NCBI RefSeq assembly: GCF_011058165.1
Contig: NZ_JAALEG010000014.1
Coordinates: forward strand, 1 to 64,000
Origin: Rhodococcus aetherivorans
Lineage (GTDB): Bacteria; Actinomycetota; Actinomycetes; Mycobacteriales; Mycobacteriaceae
Direction of reading: 5' to 3'
DNA length: 64,000 nucleotides
Shown here: positions 50,468 through 58,876 of the stretch, piece after piece
Numbering within the stretch: the stretch's first letter is position 1
Layout of the letters: each line of letters begins with the position of its first letter
Position numbers and translations under genes: made by a program
The notes under the pieces: model-generated
Told to the model about the DNA's origin: nothing
What the model saw: the letters and a program-made list of their open reading frames with translations, nothing else
Databases searched by the model: none

Positions 50468-51409
50468 ATGGCACTGCATCCTCAGATCGCACAGGTCCTG
50501 GCGAACCTGCCGGCCCCGCCCGAGGGCCCGCTCGACCCCGCGGCCATGCGTGCAGCGGAGGAGTCGCAGGTTGCTCCCGTCGAGGAGCGCCTGCCCCTCC
50601 ATGCCGTCGAGGACACGACCGCGCAGACCGCGTCGGGGGACGTGCCGGTCCGGATCTACACCCCGGTCGACGCCGACTCGTACGGACTGCTGGTGTACTT
50701 CCACGGCGGCGCGTTCTTCCTCGGAAGCCTCGACACGCACGACCACGTCGCGCGGAACCTGGCCGAGGAGACCGGGCTGAAGGTCGTCTCCGTCGGCTAC
50801 CGCCGGGCACCCGAGGCGGCGTTCCCGGCCGGCCTCCAGGACTGCCTCGGGGTGGTCCGGTGGGCCGCCGAGAACGGCGAGGCCCTGAAGTGGAACGGTG
50901 AGACCCTTGCGCTGGCCGGTGACAGTTCGGGCGGCACCTTCGTCGCCGCCGTCGCCGCGATGGCCCGCGACGAGGGATTCGACCGCATCACGCATCAGGT
51001 CCTGTACTACCCGTCGCTGGACCTGGACTTCGACGTCGACCGCTACGCCTCCCTGCGGGAGAACGCCGAAGGGTACGGCGTGGAGACGGCCGGACTGAAG
51101 GGCTTCAACTCCTTCTACGTCGACAGCGGTGCCGACCCGGCCGACCCGCGGGTGTCGCCCATCAAGCGCGAGGATCTCACCGGGCTGCCCCCGGCGCTGA
51201 TCGTTACCGCCGAGTTCGACCCCATGCGCGACGAGGGCGAGCTCTACGGCCGGCGTCTGACCGAGGCCGGAGTGGACGCGACGGTGCGGCGCTACGCGGG
51301 CGCCAATCACGGTTTCGTCCAGAACTTCTCGTGGATCCCGGAGTTCCACCGGGCGTTCGAGGAGACGGCGGAGTTCCTTCGGCAGGCCCGACCCGGCCGG
51401 GGGGAGTGA
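50468..51409 (+). CDS. HSL-family (alpha/beta hydrolase fold-3) esterase
   Basis: 313 residues. Oxyanion motif VYFHGGAFFLGSLDTHDH near 76, nucleophile LAGDSSGGTFVAAVAAMA (Ser152), Asp in TAEFDPMRDEGELYG near 245, and His in GANHGFVQNF near 278. All features of hormone-sensitive-lipase-type carboxylesterases. Only 4 bp separate it from the monooxygenase gene and 1 bp from the metallo-hydrolase gene, so it is part of the operon. Confidence 0.92.
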   Translation: MALHPQIAQVLANLPAPPEGPLDPAAMRAAEESQVAPVEERLPLHAVEDTTAQTASGDVPVRIYTPVDADSYGLLVYFHGGAFFLGSLDTHDHVARNLAEETGLKVVSVGYRRAPEAAFPAGLQDCLGVVRWAAENGEALKWNGETLALAGDSSGGTFVAAVAAMARDEGFDRITHQVLYYPSLDLDFDVDRYASLRENAEGYGVETAGLKGFNSFYVDSGADPADPRVSPIKREDLTGLPPALIVTAEFDPMRDEGELYGRRLTEAGVDATVRRYAGANHGFVQNFSWIPEFHRAFEETAEFLRQARPGRGE

Positions 51410-51410
51410 C

Positions 51411-52352
51411 GTGGTGCAGGACGTGAAGATTCATCCGCTCGTCTCGCCGTGGGGTCGATTCGGTCTCTACAGCTTCTTCATCGACGCCCCGGAGCCGGCG
51501 ATCGTCGACACCGGGATCGCCTCGTCGCCCGCCGAGGGCATGGCTCCTGCGCTCGAGGCTCTCGGGCGCAGGATCGAGGACGTGCGCTGGATCCTGTTGA
51601 CCCACGGCCACATCGACCATATCGGTGGGGCGCGCGCCCTGTGGGAACTCACCGGCAGACGGGCCCGGGTCGTGATCCACGAGGCCGACGCGCACCTGTT
51701 GCGCTCGCGGCGGGCCCACGTCGACGAGTACCTGTCGGTGCGTGGGCAGTACCTGCACGATCCCGAGGGCGCTGCGAAGCAGACCGCCACCGCGGAGGCC
51801 GTCATCTCCGGGGAGATGGAGCCGACGATGCTGGTGCGGGGCGGCGAAAGGCTGTCCCTCGGCGGCGACGTCACCGTCTCGGTGCATTCCATCCCCGGGC
51901 ACACCGCAGGATCGGTCGCGTACGTCGTCGAGGGGCAGAACTCCGTGTTCGTCGGCGACGCCGTGCAGGTCCACGGGGCGGCCAACGGCTTCCCCGGCTA
52001 CGAGGATCCGGACGCGTACCGGTCGAGCCTGCAGTACCTGCGGGACGAGATCCGCCCGAATCACCTGTACCTGGGGCATCCGTACCGTCGGGCGGACGGT
52101 GTCGCGTACGGCGTCGAACTCGATCGGGACCAGGCTGCCGAGGCACTCCGGGAGAGTGTGGACATCGAGGGCGGCGTCCGCGGCGCGGCCCATCGGTGCC
52201 TGTGCGCCGGTCTGCAGGAGACGGATTCGGCGTACTCGCCGTTCGCGCCGGTGGCGGAGGAACTCGGCTACGAGGGGGATCCGACGCTCGAACCGTCCCC
52301 GTTCTTCACGTCGCTGCACGGCTACCGCACACAGTTCACCCAGAAGTCTTGA
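51411..52352 (+). CDS. Metallo-beta-lactamase-fold hydrolase
   Basis: 313 residues from GTG 51411. Metal-binding motif LTHGHIDHIGGARAL near 62, then SIPGHTAGSVAYVVE near 160, FVGDAVQV near 180 and LYLGHPYRRADG near 220 supply the remaining ligands. Members hydrolyse esters, lactones or thioesters. Placed among other hydrolases, it probably acts on an ester or lactone of the same pathway. The C-terminal ~80 residues are an extra helical part. Confidence 0.9.
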   Translation: MVQDVKIHPLVSPWGRFGLYSFFIDAPEPAIVDTGIASSPAEGMAPALEALGRRIEDVRWILLTHGHIDHIGGARALWELTGRRARVVIHEADAHLLRSRRAHVDEYLSVRGQYLHDPEGAAKQTATAEAVISGEMEPTMLVRGGERLSLGGDVTVSVHSIPGHTAGSVAYVVEGQNSVFVGDAVQVHGAANGFPGYEDPDAYRSSLQYLRDEIRPNHLYLGHPYRRADGVAYGVELDRDQAAEALRESVDIEGGVRGAAHRCLCAGLQETDSAYSPFAPVAEELGYEGDPTLEPSPFFTSLHGYRTQFTQKS

Positions 52353-52375
52353 CAGAGGATAGGAGTCGCAGACTC

Positions 52376-54109
52376 ATGGCCGATTTCGAAGAATTCGACG
52401 CGGGTGGGCAGACCATCCACATCCACAAGGATCTCCGGGTCCCGATGCGGGACGGGATCGAGCTGGCGGCAGACGCCTACCAGGGTGTCGACGACAAGCC
52501 TCGACCGGCGCTGGTCGCGCTGAGCCCCTACGGCAAGGAGCTGCAGGCGCTCGCCCTCACGACGCCGCCGCAGCGTCGCCCCAGCCCGATGTGGGACGGC
52601 TGCATCGAAGCCGGGGACATCGCCCGCGTCGTCGCGGAGGGCTACGTCCACGTGATCGGCGACCTGCGCGGCTCCGGCGCCTCCGAGGGCGAACACATCG
52701 GCAACTACAACGCCGGCGGCGTGCCGCTGGGGCAGGACGCCTACGACTTCATCGAGTGGGTCGCCGAGCAGCCGTGGTGCGACGGCAACGTCGGCATGAT
52801 CGGCATCTCCTATTTCGGGTCGATGCAGGTGCTCGCCGCCGCGGAGCGTCCGCCGCATCTGAAGGCGATCTTCGTCAGCGGCGGCCACTACGACTTCTAC
52901 GAGACCACCTACCACGGCGGCATCATGTGGTTCATGCCGCGGGCCGCCCGCGAGGGCCGCGGCGGCGACTCCGGCTGGGCCTTCACCGACAACGTCAAGT
53001 CCCGCATGCTCGAGACGTACTCCCCGGAGGAGATCAGGGAGCGCGTCGCCGAGCGCCTCGAGGATCCGGATGTGGCCGCCTGGCCGAACCTGGTCCACGT
53101 GCTGAACTACCCGAAGCACCACGAGGCCTGGTTCGACATCGTGATGAACGAGCTGGACGGCGAGTGGTACGAGGAGCGCAACCCCATCACTCTGGCCCCG
53201 AACATCGACATCCCGGTCTATCTGCAGATCGACCAGGGTCGCGGCTGGACGATGGACGGCACGATCGAACTCTTCGACGCGCTGAAGGGTCCGAAGAAGC
53301 TGGACATCGGCCCGTACCCGCCCATGCAGTCGCGCCCCTTCATCGAGGAGCACGACAAGATGTTCCGCTGGTACGACTACTGGATCAAGGGCATCGACAA
53401 CGGGATCATGGACGAGCCCGCGGTGAGCGTCTTCGTCGAGGGCTCGCGTGAGCGGGTGACCGGCAACCAGTGGCCGCCGAAGGACATCGAATACACGTCC
53501 CTCTACCTGCGCCCGCGCGGCAAGCTCTCCACCGAGCCGGAGCCGATGGGTGCGCAGTACGCCGCCCCGGACGGCTTCTATCAGGCCCCGCTGACCGTCA
53601 CCGACAAGGTCGAGATCCTGAGGTGGGAGACCCCGGTGTTCGAGGAGTCGACGGAGATGATCGGCACCGGTGCCGCGCACATCTTCGCGGAAATCGACCA
53701 GCCGGACTCGAACTTCATCCTGCGCCTGTGGGACTACGCCCCGGGCGGCAAGCGCCAGCTGATCACCACCGGCTACCTGAAGGCCTCGCACCGCGAGCTG
53801 GACGAGCGCACCACCGAGGGCAACCCGTACCACCCGCACACCCGCGCTGTGCCGGTCGAGCCCGGGAAGATCGAGGAGTACGTGCTGCGCCTCTACCCGT
53901 TCGCGAACACCTTCCAGCCGGGTCACAAGCTGACCGTGGAGCTGTCCAACGGGGAGCCGCTGGCCGACGAGCACAACGCGCTGCTCCCGCCGGATGCGTT
54001 CCACCTGCCGGTGGGCCGCCCGGTCACCCACAAGATCTACCGGGACGCCGCCCACCGGTCCCGGCTCGTGCTGCCGTTCACGACGCGCAGGGAGGGGGAG
54101 AAGGAGTAG
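52376..54109 (+). CDS. CocE/NonD-family hydrolase
   Basis: 577 residues from ATG 52376 with AGGAT/AGGAG upstream. N-terminal alpha/beta hydrolase domain: VPMRDGIELAADAYQ near 23, VIGDLRGSGASEGE near 94 and nucleophile MIGISYFGSMQVLAAAE (Ser144). A helical cap follows, and the C-terminal jelly-roll (X-Pro dipeptidyl-peptidase-like, from about residue 375) has RLWDYAPGGKRQLITTGYLK. Relatives include cocaine esterase and NonD nonactin esterase, which cleave bulky esters. Last gene of the operon. Confidence 0.93.
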   Translation: MADFEEFDAGGQTIHIHKDLRVPMRDGIELAADAYQGVDDKPRPALVALSPYGKELQALALTTPPQRRPSPMWDGCIEAGDIARVVAEGYVHVIGDLRGSGASEGEHIGNYNAGGVPLGQDAYDFIEWVAEQPWCDGNVGMIGISYFGSMQVLAAAERPPHLKAIFVSGGHYDFYETTYHGGIMWFMPRAAREGRGGDSGWAFTDNVKSRMLETYSPEEIRERVAERLEDPDVAAWPNLVHVLNYPKHHEAWFDIVMNELDGEWYEERNPITLAPNIDIPVYLQIDQGRGWTMDGTIELFDALKGPKKLDIGPYPPMQSRPFIEEHDKMFRWYDYWIKGIDNGIMDEPAVSVFVEGSRERVTGNQWPPKDIEYTSLYLRPRGKLSTEPEPMGAQYAAPDGFYQAPLTVTDKVEILRWETPVFEESTEMIGTGAAHIFAEIDQPDSNFILRLWDYAPGGKRQLITTGYLKASHRELDERTTEGNPYHPHTRAVPVEPGKIEEYVLRLYPFANTFQPGHKLTVELSNGEPLADEHNALLPPDAFHLPVGRPVTHKIYRDAAHRSRLVLPFTTRREGEKE

Positions 54110-54133
54110 CGACAGCGGTTTCGGACGCCACGT

Positions 54134-54182
54134 CCTTCCGCCACGGTGCGTTACGCTCGGGCATCGTCCCGTCGGCGGAAGG
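54134..54182 (+). promoter_or_regulatory. Stem that would include the ribosome-binding site of the next gene
   Basis: CCTTCCGCC (54134-54142) is perfectly complementary to GGCGGAAGG (54174-54182), which contains the purine-rich site 6 bp before ATG 54189. The loop is 31 nt. It could modulate translation or act as a weak terminator of the preceding operon. Confidence 0.35.
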
Positions 54183-54188
54183 GCAGTG

Positions 54189-55187
54189 ATGCGTGCGGTG
54201 CTCGGCGTTGCGATCGATGCCGGTGAGGTCTGTGCGGTGCTCGTGGATGCCGACGTTCCGGCGCTCGGACCGTTCGACACGCAGCGGTGGGCCGCCGGCG
54301 AACGCGCGGACGCGGAGGCGGTGCGCCGGGCGCTCGCGGTGATGACCGAGCGGGCCGCGCGGGCCGGGGTGCCGTTTGCCCGCGCCGGACTGGTGGCGTC
54401 CGAGGCGGTCGTGCCGGACCCCGGGGAGACCGCGGTGCCGGTGCAGGCCGTGGGGGTCGACGAGGCCCGGCTGGCCTTCCTCGCCGCGGCCCCGGAACTC
54501 GAGGGTGTACGGGTGGTGGCACTGATCGGCCGCGACGATGCGGCCACGACCGCGTCGGTCGCCGACATCCGTTCGGGGGCGGTCCTCGCGTCGGTCGCCG
54601 TGGCGGAGGACGACTTCGGTGGGATCGCCCCGGCCTTGCCGGAGGCCGCGGACGAGGCCGTGGCGCGGGCCGGGGTGGCGCCGGAGGCGCTGGCCTTCCT
54701 GGACCTGCGACCCGGCGACGCCGCGGTCGCCCGGGAGTTGTCCGCGGTGCTCGGCGTGCCGTTCGTGACCCCGCACGGCGTGCCGTGGCACCGGGCCACC
54801 GGAGCCGCGCTCGTGGCCGCACACACCGATCGGCCGCCGGCCCCGGCACCTTCCCCGGGCCGCCGGGTGGCGGTGCTGGTGTCGGCCCTCGTCGCGCTGG
54901 CCGTGCTGCTCGGCGGCGGGCTGGCCGTCGCCATCGGTGGGGCCGGACCGTCCGAGCCGCCGCGCCCGGCCGACGCCGTCCGGTCCGTGCCCGCACCGCA
55001 GACCAGCCTCTCGCCGGAGACCGGGACGCCGTCCGCGGTTCCGTGCCCGGGGCGCGACACTCCGGCCGCGCAGGCGTCCGAGGCCCGTCCCGCGGGCTGG
55101 TCGGTGCGGGCGTCCGACCCCGACCTCGGCCCCCACCCCGACCCGACGCCGCCGACGACGACCGTCACCGCACCCCCGTGCGAATGA
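54189..55187 (+). CDS. Membrane-anchored protein of unknown function (DUF7159-like)
   Basis: 332 residues from ATG 54189. An Ala-rich N-terminal globular domain (MRAVLGVAIDAGEVCAVLV start, residues 1-215) recalls mycobacterial DUF7159 proteins with an actin-like or ligand-binding fold. One membrane helix (about 226-248, VAVLVSALVALAVLLGGGLA) leads to a Pro/Ser/Thr-rich C-terminal tail with two Cys (VPCPG, PPCE). So the N-terminal domain is cytoplasmic and the tail outside. No function is known. Confidence 0.75.
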   Translation: MRAVLGVAIDAGEVCAVLVDADVPALGPFDTQRWAAGERADAEAVRRALAVMTERAARAGVPFARAGLVASEAVVPDPGETAVPVQAVGVDEARLAFLAAAPELEGVRVVALIGRDDAATTASVADIRSGAVLASVAVAEDDFGGIAPALPEAADEAVARAGVAPEALAFLDLRPGDAAVARELSAVLGVPFVTPHGVPWHRATGAALVAAHTDRPPAPAPSPGRRVAVLVSALVALAVLLGGGLAVAIGGAGPSEPPRPADAVRSVPAPQTSLSPETGTPSAVPCPGRDTPAAQASEARPAGWSVRASDPDLGPHPDPTPPTTTVTAPPCE

Positions 55188-55211
55188 CGTTCCCCCGGAA
55201 TATCGTTCGAT

Positions 55212-56174
55212 TCAGGCGCGGCGTGCGAGCCGGGCGCCGGCCGCACGCATGGCGTCGAGATCGGTGGCGACCATGATCTCCGCGAATCGGTCGCGGTAGT
55301 CACCGAGGTCGTCGCCGACGGATCCCACCACCGCCACCACCGGTACCGTGTGGACCCGGGCGAGGATCGCCGAGACGATCTTTCCGGCACGGGACTGTCC
55401 GTCGAGGCGGCCCTCGCCGACGACGACGAGGTCGGCGTCGGCGAGGGCCGCGTCGAAACCGACGGCGTCGAGCACGAATTCGGCTCCCGAGCGCAGGTCC
55501 GCGCCGAACTGCGCCCACATGCCGCCGGCGAAACCGCCGGCCGCGCCGGTGCCGTCGACCTCGCGCGGATCACGCGGAAGCGTCACGGCCGCGTCCTCGA
55601 GGCGCCGCGTGAGCCGCTCCACGGCTGTCTCGTCGGCGCCCTTCTGCGGGCCGAACACCACGGCGGCGTCGGCGTAGCGGGTGGTCACGTCCGTCAGCAC
55701 CGTGACGGTGGCGGTGCCCAGGCCGCCGGCCTCCACGATGGCGGTGATCGCGCCGAGCCCGCCGTCGGTCGTGGCCGACCCGCCGGCCGCGACGACGATG
55801 TGCGTGGCGCCGCGCCGCAGTGCCTCGACCATCGCCAGCCCGGTGCCGTAGGTGTCCGCCGTCATCGGATCACGGAAGCCCTTGTGCGGTGTGGTGATTC
55901 CGCTGAAGGTGGCGAGTTCGACGACTGCGGTGCCGTCCTCGCCGAGTCCGAACGATCCCGAGCACGGTGCGCGCCAGGGGTTCACGGATTCCATCTCGAT
56001 CAGCTCGAGGCCGAGCGGACGGGTGAGCACGTCGAGGGTGCCGTCGCCGCCGTCGGCCACCGGCATCCGGATCGCCTCGAACCCGACGGATTCCGCGCCG
56101 GCCGCCACCTCCTCGGCGACCTCCGCGGCCCGGTACGTGCCCTTGAAACTGTCCGGAGCGATCAGCACCCTCAC
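55212..56174 (-). CDS. Glycerate kinase (GarK/GlxK family)
   Basis: 320 residues from GTG 56172-56174, which overlaps the HMG-CoA-lyase-like stop (GTGA); ATG 56187-56189 is an alternative. Family hallmarks: VLIAPDSFKGTYRAAEVAEE at the N-terminus, PVADGGDGTLDVLTRPLG near 43, VVAAGGSATTDGGLGAITAI near 128, VFGPQKGAD near 176 and DLVVVGEGRLDGQSRAGK near 260. It makes 2- or 3-phosphoglycerate from glycerate and ATP. It is third in an operon with CoA-ester enzymes, an unusual grouping. Confidence 0.9.
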   Translation of the reverse strand: MRVLIAPDSFKGTYRAAEVAEEVAAGAESVGFEAIRMPVADGGDGTLDVLTRPLGLELIEMESVNPWRAPCSGSFGLGEDGTAVVELATFSGITTPHKGFRDPMTADTYGTGLAMVEALRRGATHIVVAAGGSATTDGGLGAITAIVEAGGLGTATVTVLTDVTTRYADAAVVFGPQKGADETAVERLTRRLEDAAVTLPRDPREVDGTGAAGGFAGGMWAQFGADLRSGAEFVLDAVGFDAALADADLVVVGEGRLDGQSRAGKIVSAILARVHTVPVVAVVGSVGDDLGDYRDRFAEIMVATDLDAMRAAGARLARRA

Positions 56175-57124
56175 CGGTTCACCACCCATTCGAACGCCGC
56201 GGCCTCGGATCGGGCCCCCTGCGCAGCGCGGGAGCGGTTCGGCTCGCCCAGCTCGGCGACGACGGACTCGCCGAGCCGGACCAGGTCGGCGAACACCGCC
56301 GGGGTCAGCCAGGGGGGCCGGGTGGCGAAGAGCAGGTCCTCGCTCGCGGTGTTGCCGCTCGCGCCGGGGGCGAACGGGCAGCCGCCGAGACCGCCGAGCG
56401 AACCGTCCACCACCGCGGCGCCCGCCCCGATCGCCGCGAGGCTGTTGGCGACGCCCAGACCCCAGGTGTCGTGGCCGTGGAAGACGATGCGGCGGGCGGG
56501 GGAGTCGTCGCGCACCCGGGACACCAGCGCCGCGACCTGCGCCGGCACGGCCTGGCCGAGGGTGTCCGCCAGGACGATGTCGGCGGCGCCGTCGGCGCGG
56601 GGGTCGCACGCGATCTCGAGCACCCGATCGGGGTCGACAGGCCCGTCGAACGGGCAGGTGAACGCCGTGGCCAGGCAGAGCTGGATGCTGCCGCCGGCAG
56701 CGCGGGCGTGCTCCACCGCGGCGGGCATCGCGGCGAGGCTCGCGTCGGTGTCCCGGCCGATGTTGGCACGGTTGTGTGCATCCGACACCGACAGGCAGTA
56801 CTGGAAGTGCCGGGCGCCGGCGGCGGCCGCCTTCTCCACGTGCCGCGGCGTGGCCACCCAGATGTAGCAGCGGTCGAGTTCCTCGGGCGTGAGCATCCCG
56901 ATCAGTTCGACGGTGCCGGCCATCGGGGGCACCAGATCGGGCCGGGCCATCGAGCCGATCTCGAGCTGCGGCACGCCGGCGGCCAGCAGGGCACGGACGA
57001 TCTGTGCCCGGCGCTCGACGGGCAGCACCTTGCCGGTCAGTTGCAGCCCGTCGCGCAGGGTCACATCGCGCAGTTGCGGTGCCCCGGCCCTCACGACACC
57101 ACCGCTCACGACACCACCGCTCAC
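56171..57124 (-). CDS. Hydroxymethylglutaryl-CoA lyase-like enzyme
   Basis: 317 residues from GTG 57122-57124, overlapping the CaiB stop (GTGA). After a short VSGGVVSGGVVRAG leader made by a 15-bp repeat comes the HMGL-like TIM barrel: LRDVTLRDGLQLTGKVLP, FHGHDTWGLGVANSLAAI (His/Asp metal ligands) near 205, and the catalytic-Cys loop DGSLGGLGGCPFAPGASGNT near 232. Cleaves HMG-CoA to acetoacetate and acetyl-CoA, or a related 3-hydroxyacyl-CoA. The CoA ester could be supplied by the CoA-transferase encoded just upstream. Confidence 0.9.
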   Translation of the reverse strand: MSGGVVSGGVVRAGAPQLRDVTLRDGLQLTGKVLPVERRAQIVRALLAAGVPQLEIGSMARPDLVPPMAGTVELIGMLTPEELDRCYIWVATPRHVEKAAAAGARHFQYCLSVSDAHNRANIGRDTDASLAAMPAAVEHARAAGGSIQLCLATAFTCPFDGPVDPDRVLEIACDPRADGAADIVLADTLGQAVPAQVAALVSRVRDDSPARRIVFHGHDTWGLGVANSLAAIGAGAAVVDGSLGGLGGCPFAPGASGNTASEDLLFATRPPWLTPAVFADLVRLGESVVAELGEPNRSRAAQGARSEAAAFEWVVNR

Positions 57125-57135
57125 GACACCACCTC
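57091..57135. repeat. 15-bp tandem repeat at the CaiB/HMG-CoA-lyase junction
   Basis: TCACGACACCACCGC occurs exactly at 57091-57105 and 57106-57120, and for 13 of 15 bp at 57121-57135. It carries the CaiB stop and repeats the GTGAGC start context in frame, so three possible GTG starts (57124, 57109, 57094) exist for the lyase. Confidence 0.8.
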
Positions 57136-58347
57136 CAGGAGCTCGTCGATCTCGGCCTCGGTCCGGCCGAGCAGGCCGCCGAGGATCTCGCGGGTGTGTT
57201 CGCCCAGGTCCGGCCCGACGTTGCGGATCGGCAGCGACCGGCCGCCGAGCACGGGCACGATGCCCGGGAACCCGACCTGTTTCGGCTCGTCCTCGCCGAC
57301 GTCGACGGCGAAGTGCTGGATCATGTTCCGGGCCCGGTACTGCTCGTCGTCGACGATGTCGGCCGCCGTGTAGATCGGCCCGCACGGCACCCCCGCGGCC
57401 TCGAGGATCCCGAGCACCTCGTCGCGCGGCCGGCGCCGCGTCCAGTCGGTGATCGCGGCGTCGAGTTCCTCCCGCCGGTCCCACCGCCCGTGGTTGGTGG
57501 TCAGGCCGGGATCGTCGGCGAGGTCGGGCCGCTCGATGGTGCGCATGTAGCGCTGGAAGATGGCGTCCGCGTTGCCGGCGATGATCACGGAGGTGCCGTC
57601 CGAGCAGGGGTAGGCGTTCGAGGGGGCGATGCCCTCCATGCGGCCGCCGACCCGTTCGCGCCGGACGCCGTAGGCGAGGTAGTCGGGAATCAGCGATTCC
57701 ATCATCGACAGCATCGACTCGTTCAGGGCGACGTCGACGACCCGGTTCACCATCGGCAGCGACCCGATCAGCTGCCGCTGCAGCAGCGCCGTGACCGAGC
57801 CGAAGGCCGCGTACAGCCCGGCGATGGAGTCGCCGATCGACACCCCGACCCGCACCGGCGGCCGGTCCGGGTCCCCGACGAGTTCGCGGAACCCGCCGAC
57901 GGCCTCGGCGACGGCCGCGAATCCGGGGCGATCCGCGAGGGGCCCCGTCTGGCCGAACGCGGAGATCCGGGTGATCACCAGGTCGGGCTTGATCTCCGAC
58001 AGCACCTCGGGGCCCATGCCCCATTTCTCCAGGGTGCCCGGCCGGAAGTTCTCGAGCAGCACGTCGCAGTGGCGCACCAGATCGAGGATCACGGCCCGGC
58101 CCGCGTCGGTACGCAGGTCCACCACGATGGACTTCTTGTTGCGGTTCACCGTGCGGTACAGCATCGACGTGTCCCCGGCGTACAGGCGCCAGTTGCGCAG
58201 TTCGTCGCCGGTGCGGGGACGTTCGACCTTGATGACCTCGGCGCCGAAGTCGGCGAGCAGCCGGCCCGCGGTGGGTGCGGCGATGTAGTTGCCGAGTTCG
58301 AGGACGCGGATGCCCTCGAGAGGGCGCAGGATCTCCTCCGAGTTCAT
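57121..58347 (-). CDS. CaiB/BaiF-family CoA-transferase (type III)
   Basis: 408 residues from ATG 58345-58347. Family motifs: LEGIRVLELGNYIAAPTAGR, FGAEVIKVERPRTGDELRNW, NRNKKSIVVDLRTDAGRAVI, LLENFRPGTLEKWGMGPEVL, and GVPCGPIYTAADIVDDEQYR near 325. At the usual catalytic-Asp position (PGFD in many members) the sequence is RPGFAAVAEAVGG, i.e. Ala; a CaiB branch with Gly or Ala here exists, so activity is not excluded. It transfers CoA between carboxylates, e.g. succinyl-CoA to a dicarboxylate. The lyase downstream suggests HMG or a similar acid. Confidence 0.9.
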   Translation of the reverse strand: MNSEEILRPLEGIRVLELGNYIAAPTAGRLLADFGAEVIKVERPRTGDELRNWRLYAGDTSMLYRTVNRNKKSIVVDLRTDAGRAVILDLVRHCDVLLENFRPGTLEKWGMGPEVLSEIKPDLVITRISAFGQTGPLADRPGFAAVAEAVGGFRELVGDPDRPPVRVGVSIGDSIAGLYAAFGSVTALLQRQLIGSLPMVNRVVDVALNESMLSMMESLIPDYLAYGVRRERVGGRMEGIAPSNAYPCSDGTSVIIAGNADAIFQRYMRTIERPDLADDPGLTTNHGRWDRREELDAAITDWTRRRPRDEVLGILEAAGVPCGPIYTAADIVDDEQYRARNMIQHFAVDVGEDEPKQVGFPGIVPVLGGRSLPIRNVGPDLGEHTREILGGLLGRTEAEIDELLEVVS

Positions 58348-58356
58348 GGGCAACAG

Positions 58357-58404
58357 TGTGCCCTGTGCCGCTGCGCGGCGTGTGCCCTGTGCCGCTGCGC
58401 GGCG
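58357..58404. repeat. Two exact 24-bp tandem copies upstream of the CaiB gene
   Basis: Copies at 58357-58380 and 58381-58404, then a partial third (TGTGCCCC). The array ends 10 bp before the CaiB start on the minus strand, where ribosome binding or a promoter is expected. In translation it would read GTRRAAAQ twice, but no CaiB homologue needs this leader, so it is probably non-coding. Confidence 0.85.
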
Positions 58405-58514
58405 TGTGCCCCGCACCTCCGGCGAGCGGACACGCCGCGCCCCTCCCGCGATCGTGTGACCCAGCGCACTATTCTTCGTAGTCGGGCGGGGGGCCTCGGG
58501 AAGGTGCTTGGGTC

Positions 58515-58706
58515 ATGGTGGTCGCGAAAGTCGTTCTGTGGTGTGCGCTGCTGGCGGGTCTGGTCGGCGCCGGGATCGCCGTCAACGCGCTGCACGTGCA
58601 CGGTGCCGTCGGCTCACTGATCGTGGCGTCGGTCGCGGGCCTGGTGCTGCTGCGGCTTCGGCCCGCGGCCCAGCTCGAGGTCGAGCCGGATCGCGTCACG
58701 CCCTGA
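58515..58706 (+). CDS. Small two-helix membrane protein
   Basis: 63 residues from ATG 58515 with GGGAAGG upstream. Two hydrophobic helices, residues 3-24 (AKVVLWCALLAGLVGAGIAV) and 31-48 (AVGSLIVASVAGLVLLRL), and a short acidic C-terminus. No family recognised. Divergent from the CaiB operon. Ordinary codon use supports a real gene. Confidence 0.6.
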   Translation: MVVAKVVLWCALLAGLVGAGIAVNALHVHGAVGSLIVASVAGLVLLRLRPAAQLEVEPDRVTP

Positions 58707-58822
58707 CCGGCCGCACCCCTGGGCTTGCGAGGCCAGGCCGAAGCCACGAACTCCCGTGGACGGGCCAGCTTTGCGACTCTTGAGCTTGCCATTGCAGGCA
58801 TAGCCCTGGACAACTGCGCGTA

Positions 58823-58856
58823 GCGACGGCACACTCGACGCAAAGCATGCCGTCGC
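58823..58856. promoter_or_regulatory. Operator-like inverted repeat upstream of hipB
   Basis: GCGACGGCA (58823-58831) and its exact complement TGCCGTCGC (58848-58856) are 16 bp apart, centred 37 bp before the hipB start. Spaced inverted repeats of this kind are bound by HipB dimers in other species (there TATCC-N8-GGATA). It is a good candidate for autoregulation of the toxin-antitoxin operon. Confidence 0.6.
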
Positions 58857-58876
58857 AAGCACAGGGAGGAGGCGCC

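Noticed and set aside
54078-55136. Minus-strand frame opposite the DUF7159-like gene
   Set aside because: Low-complexity Arg/Gly-rich translation; the plus strand has a clear globular-TM-tail design.
58847-58876. ATG 58847 as the hipB start
   Set aside because: It lies between and inside the operator arms and lacks a ribosome-binding site, whereas GTG 58877 follows GGGAGGAGG.
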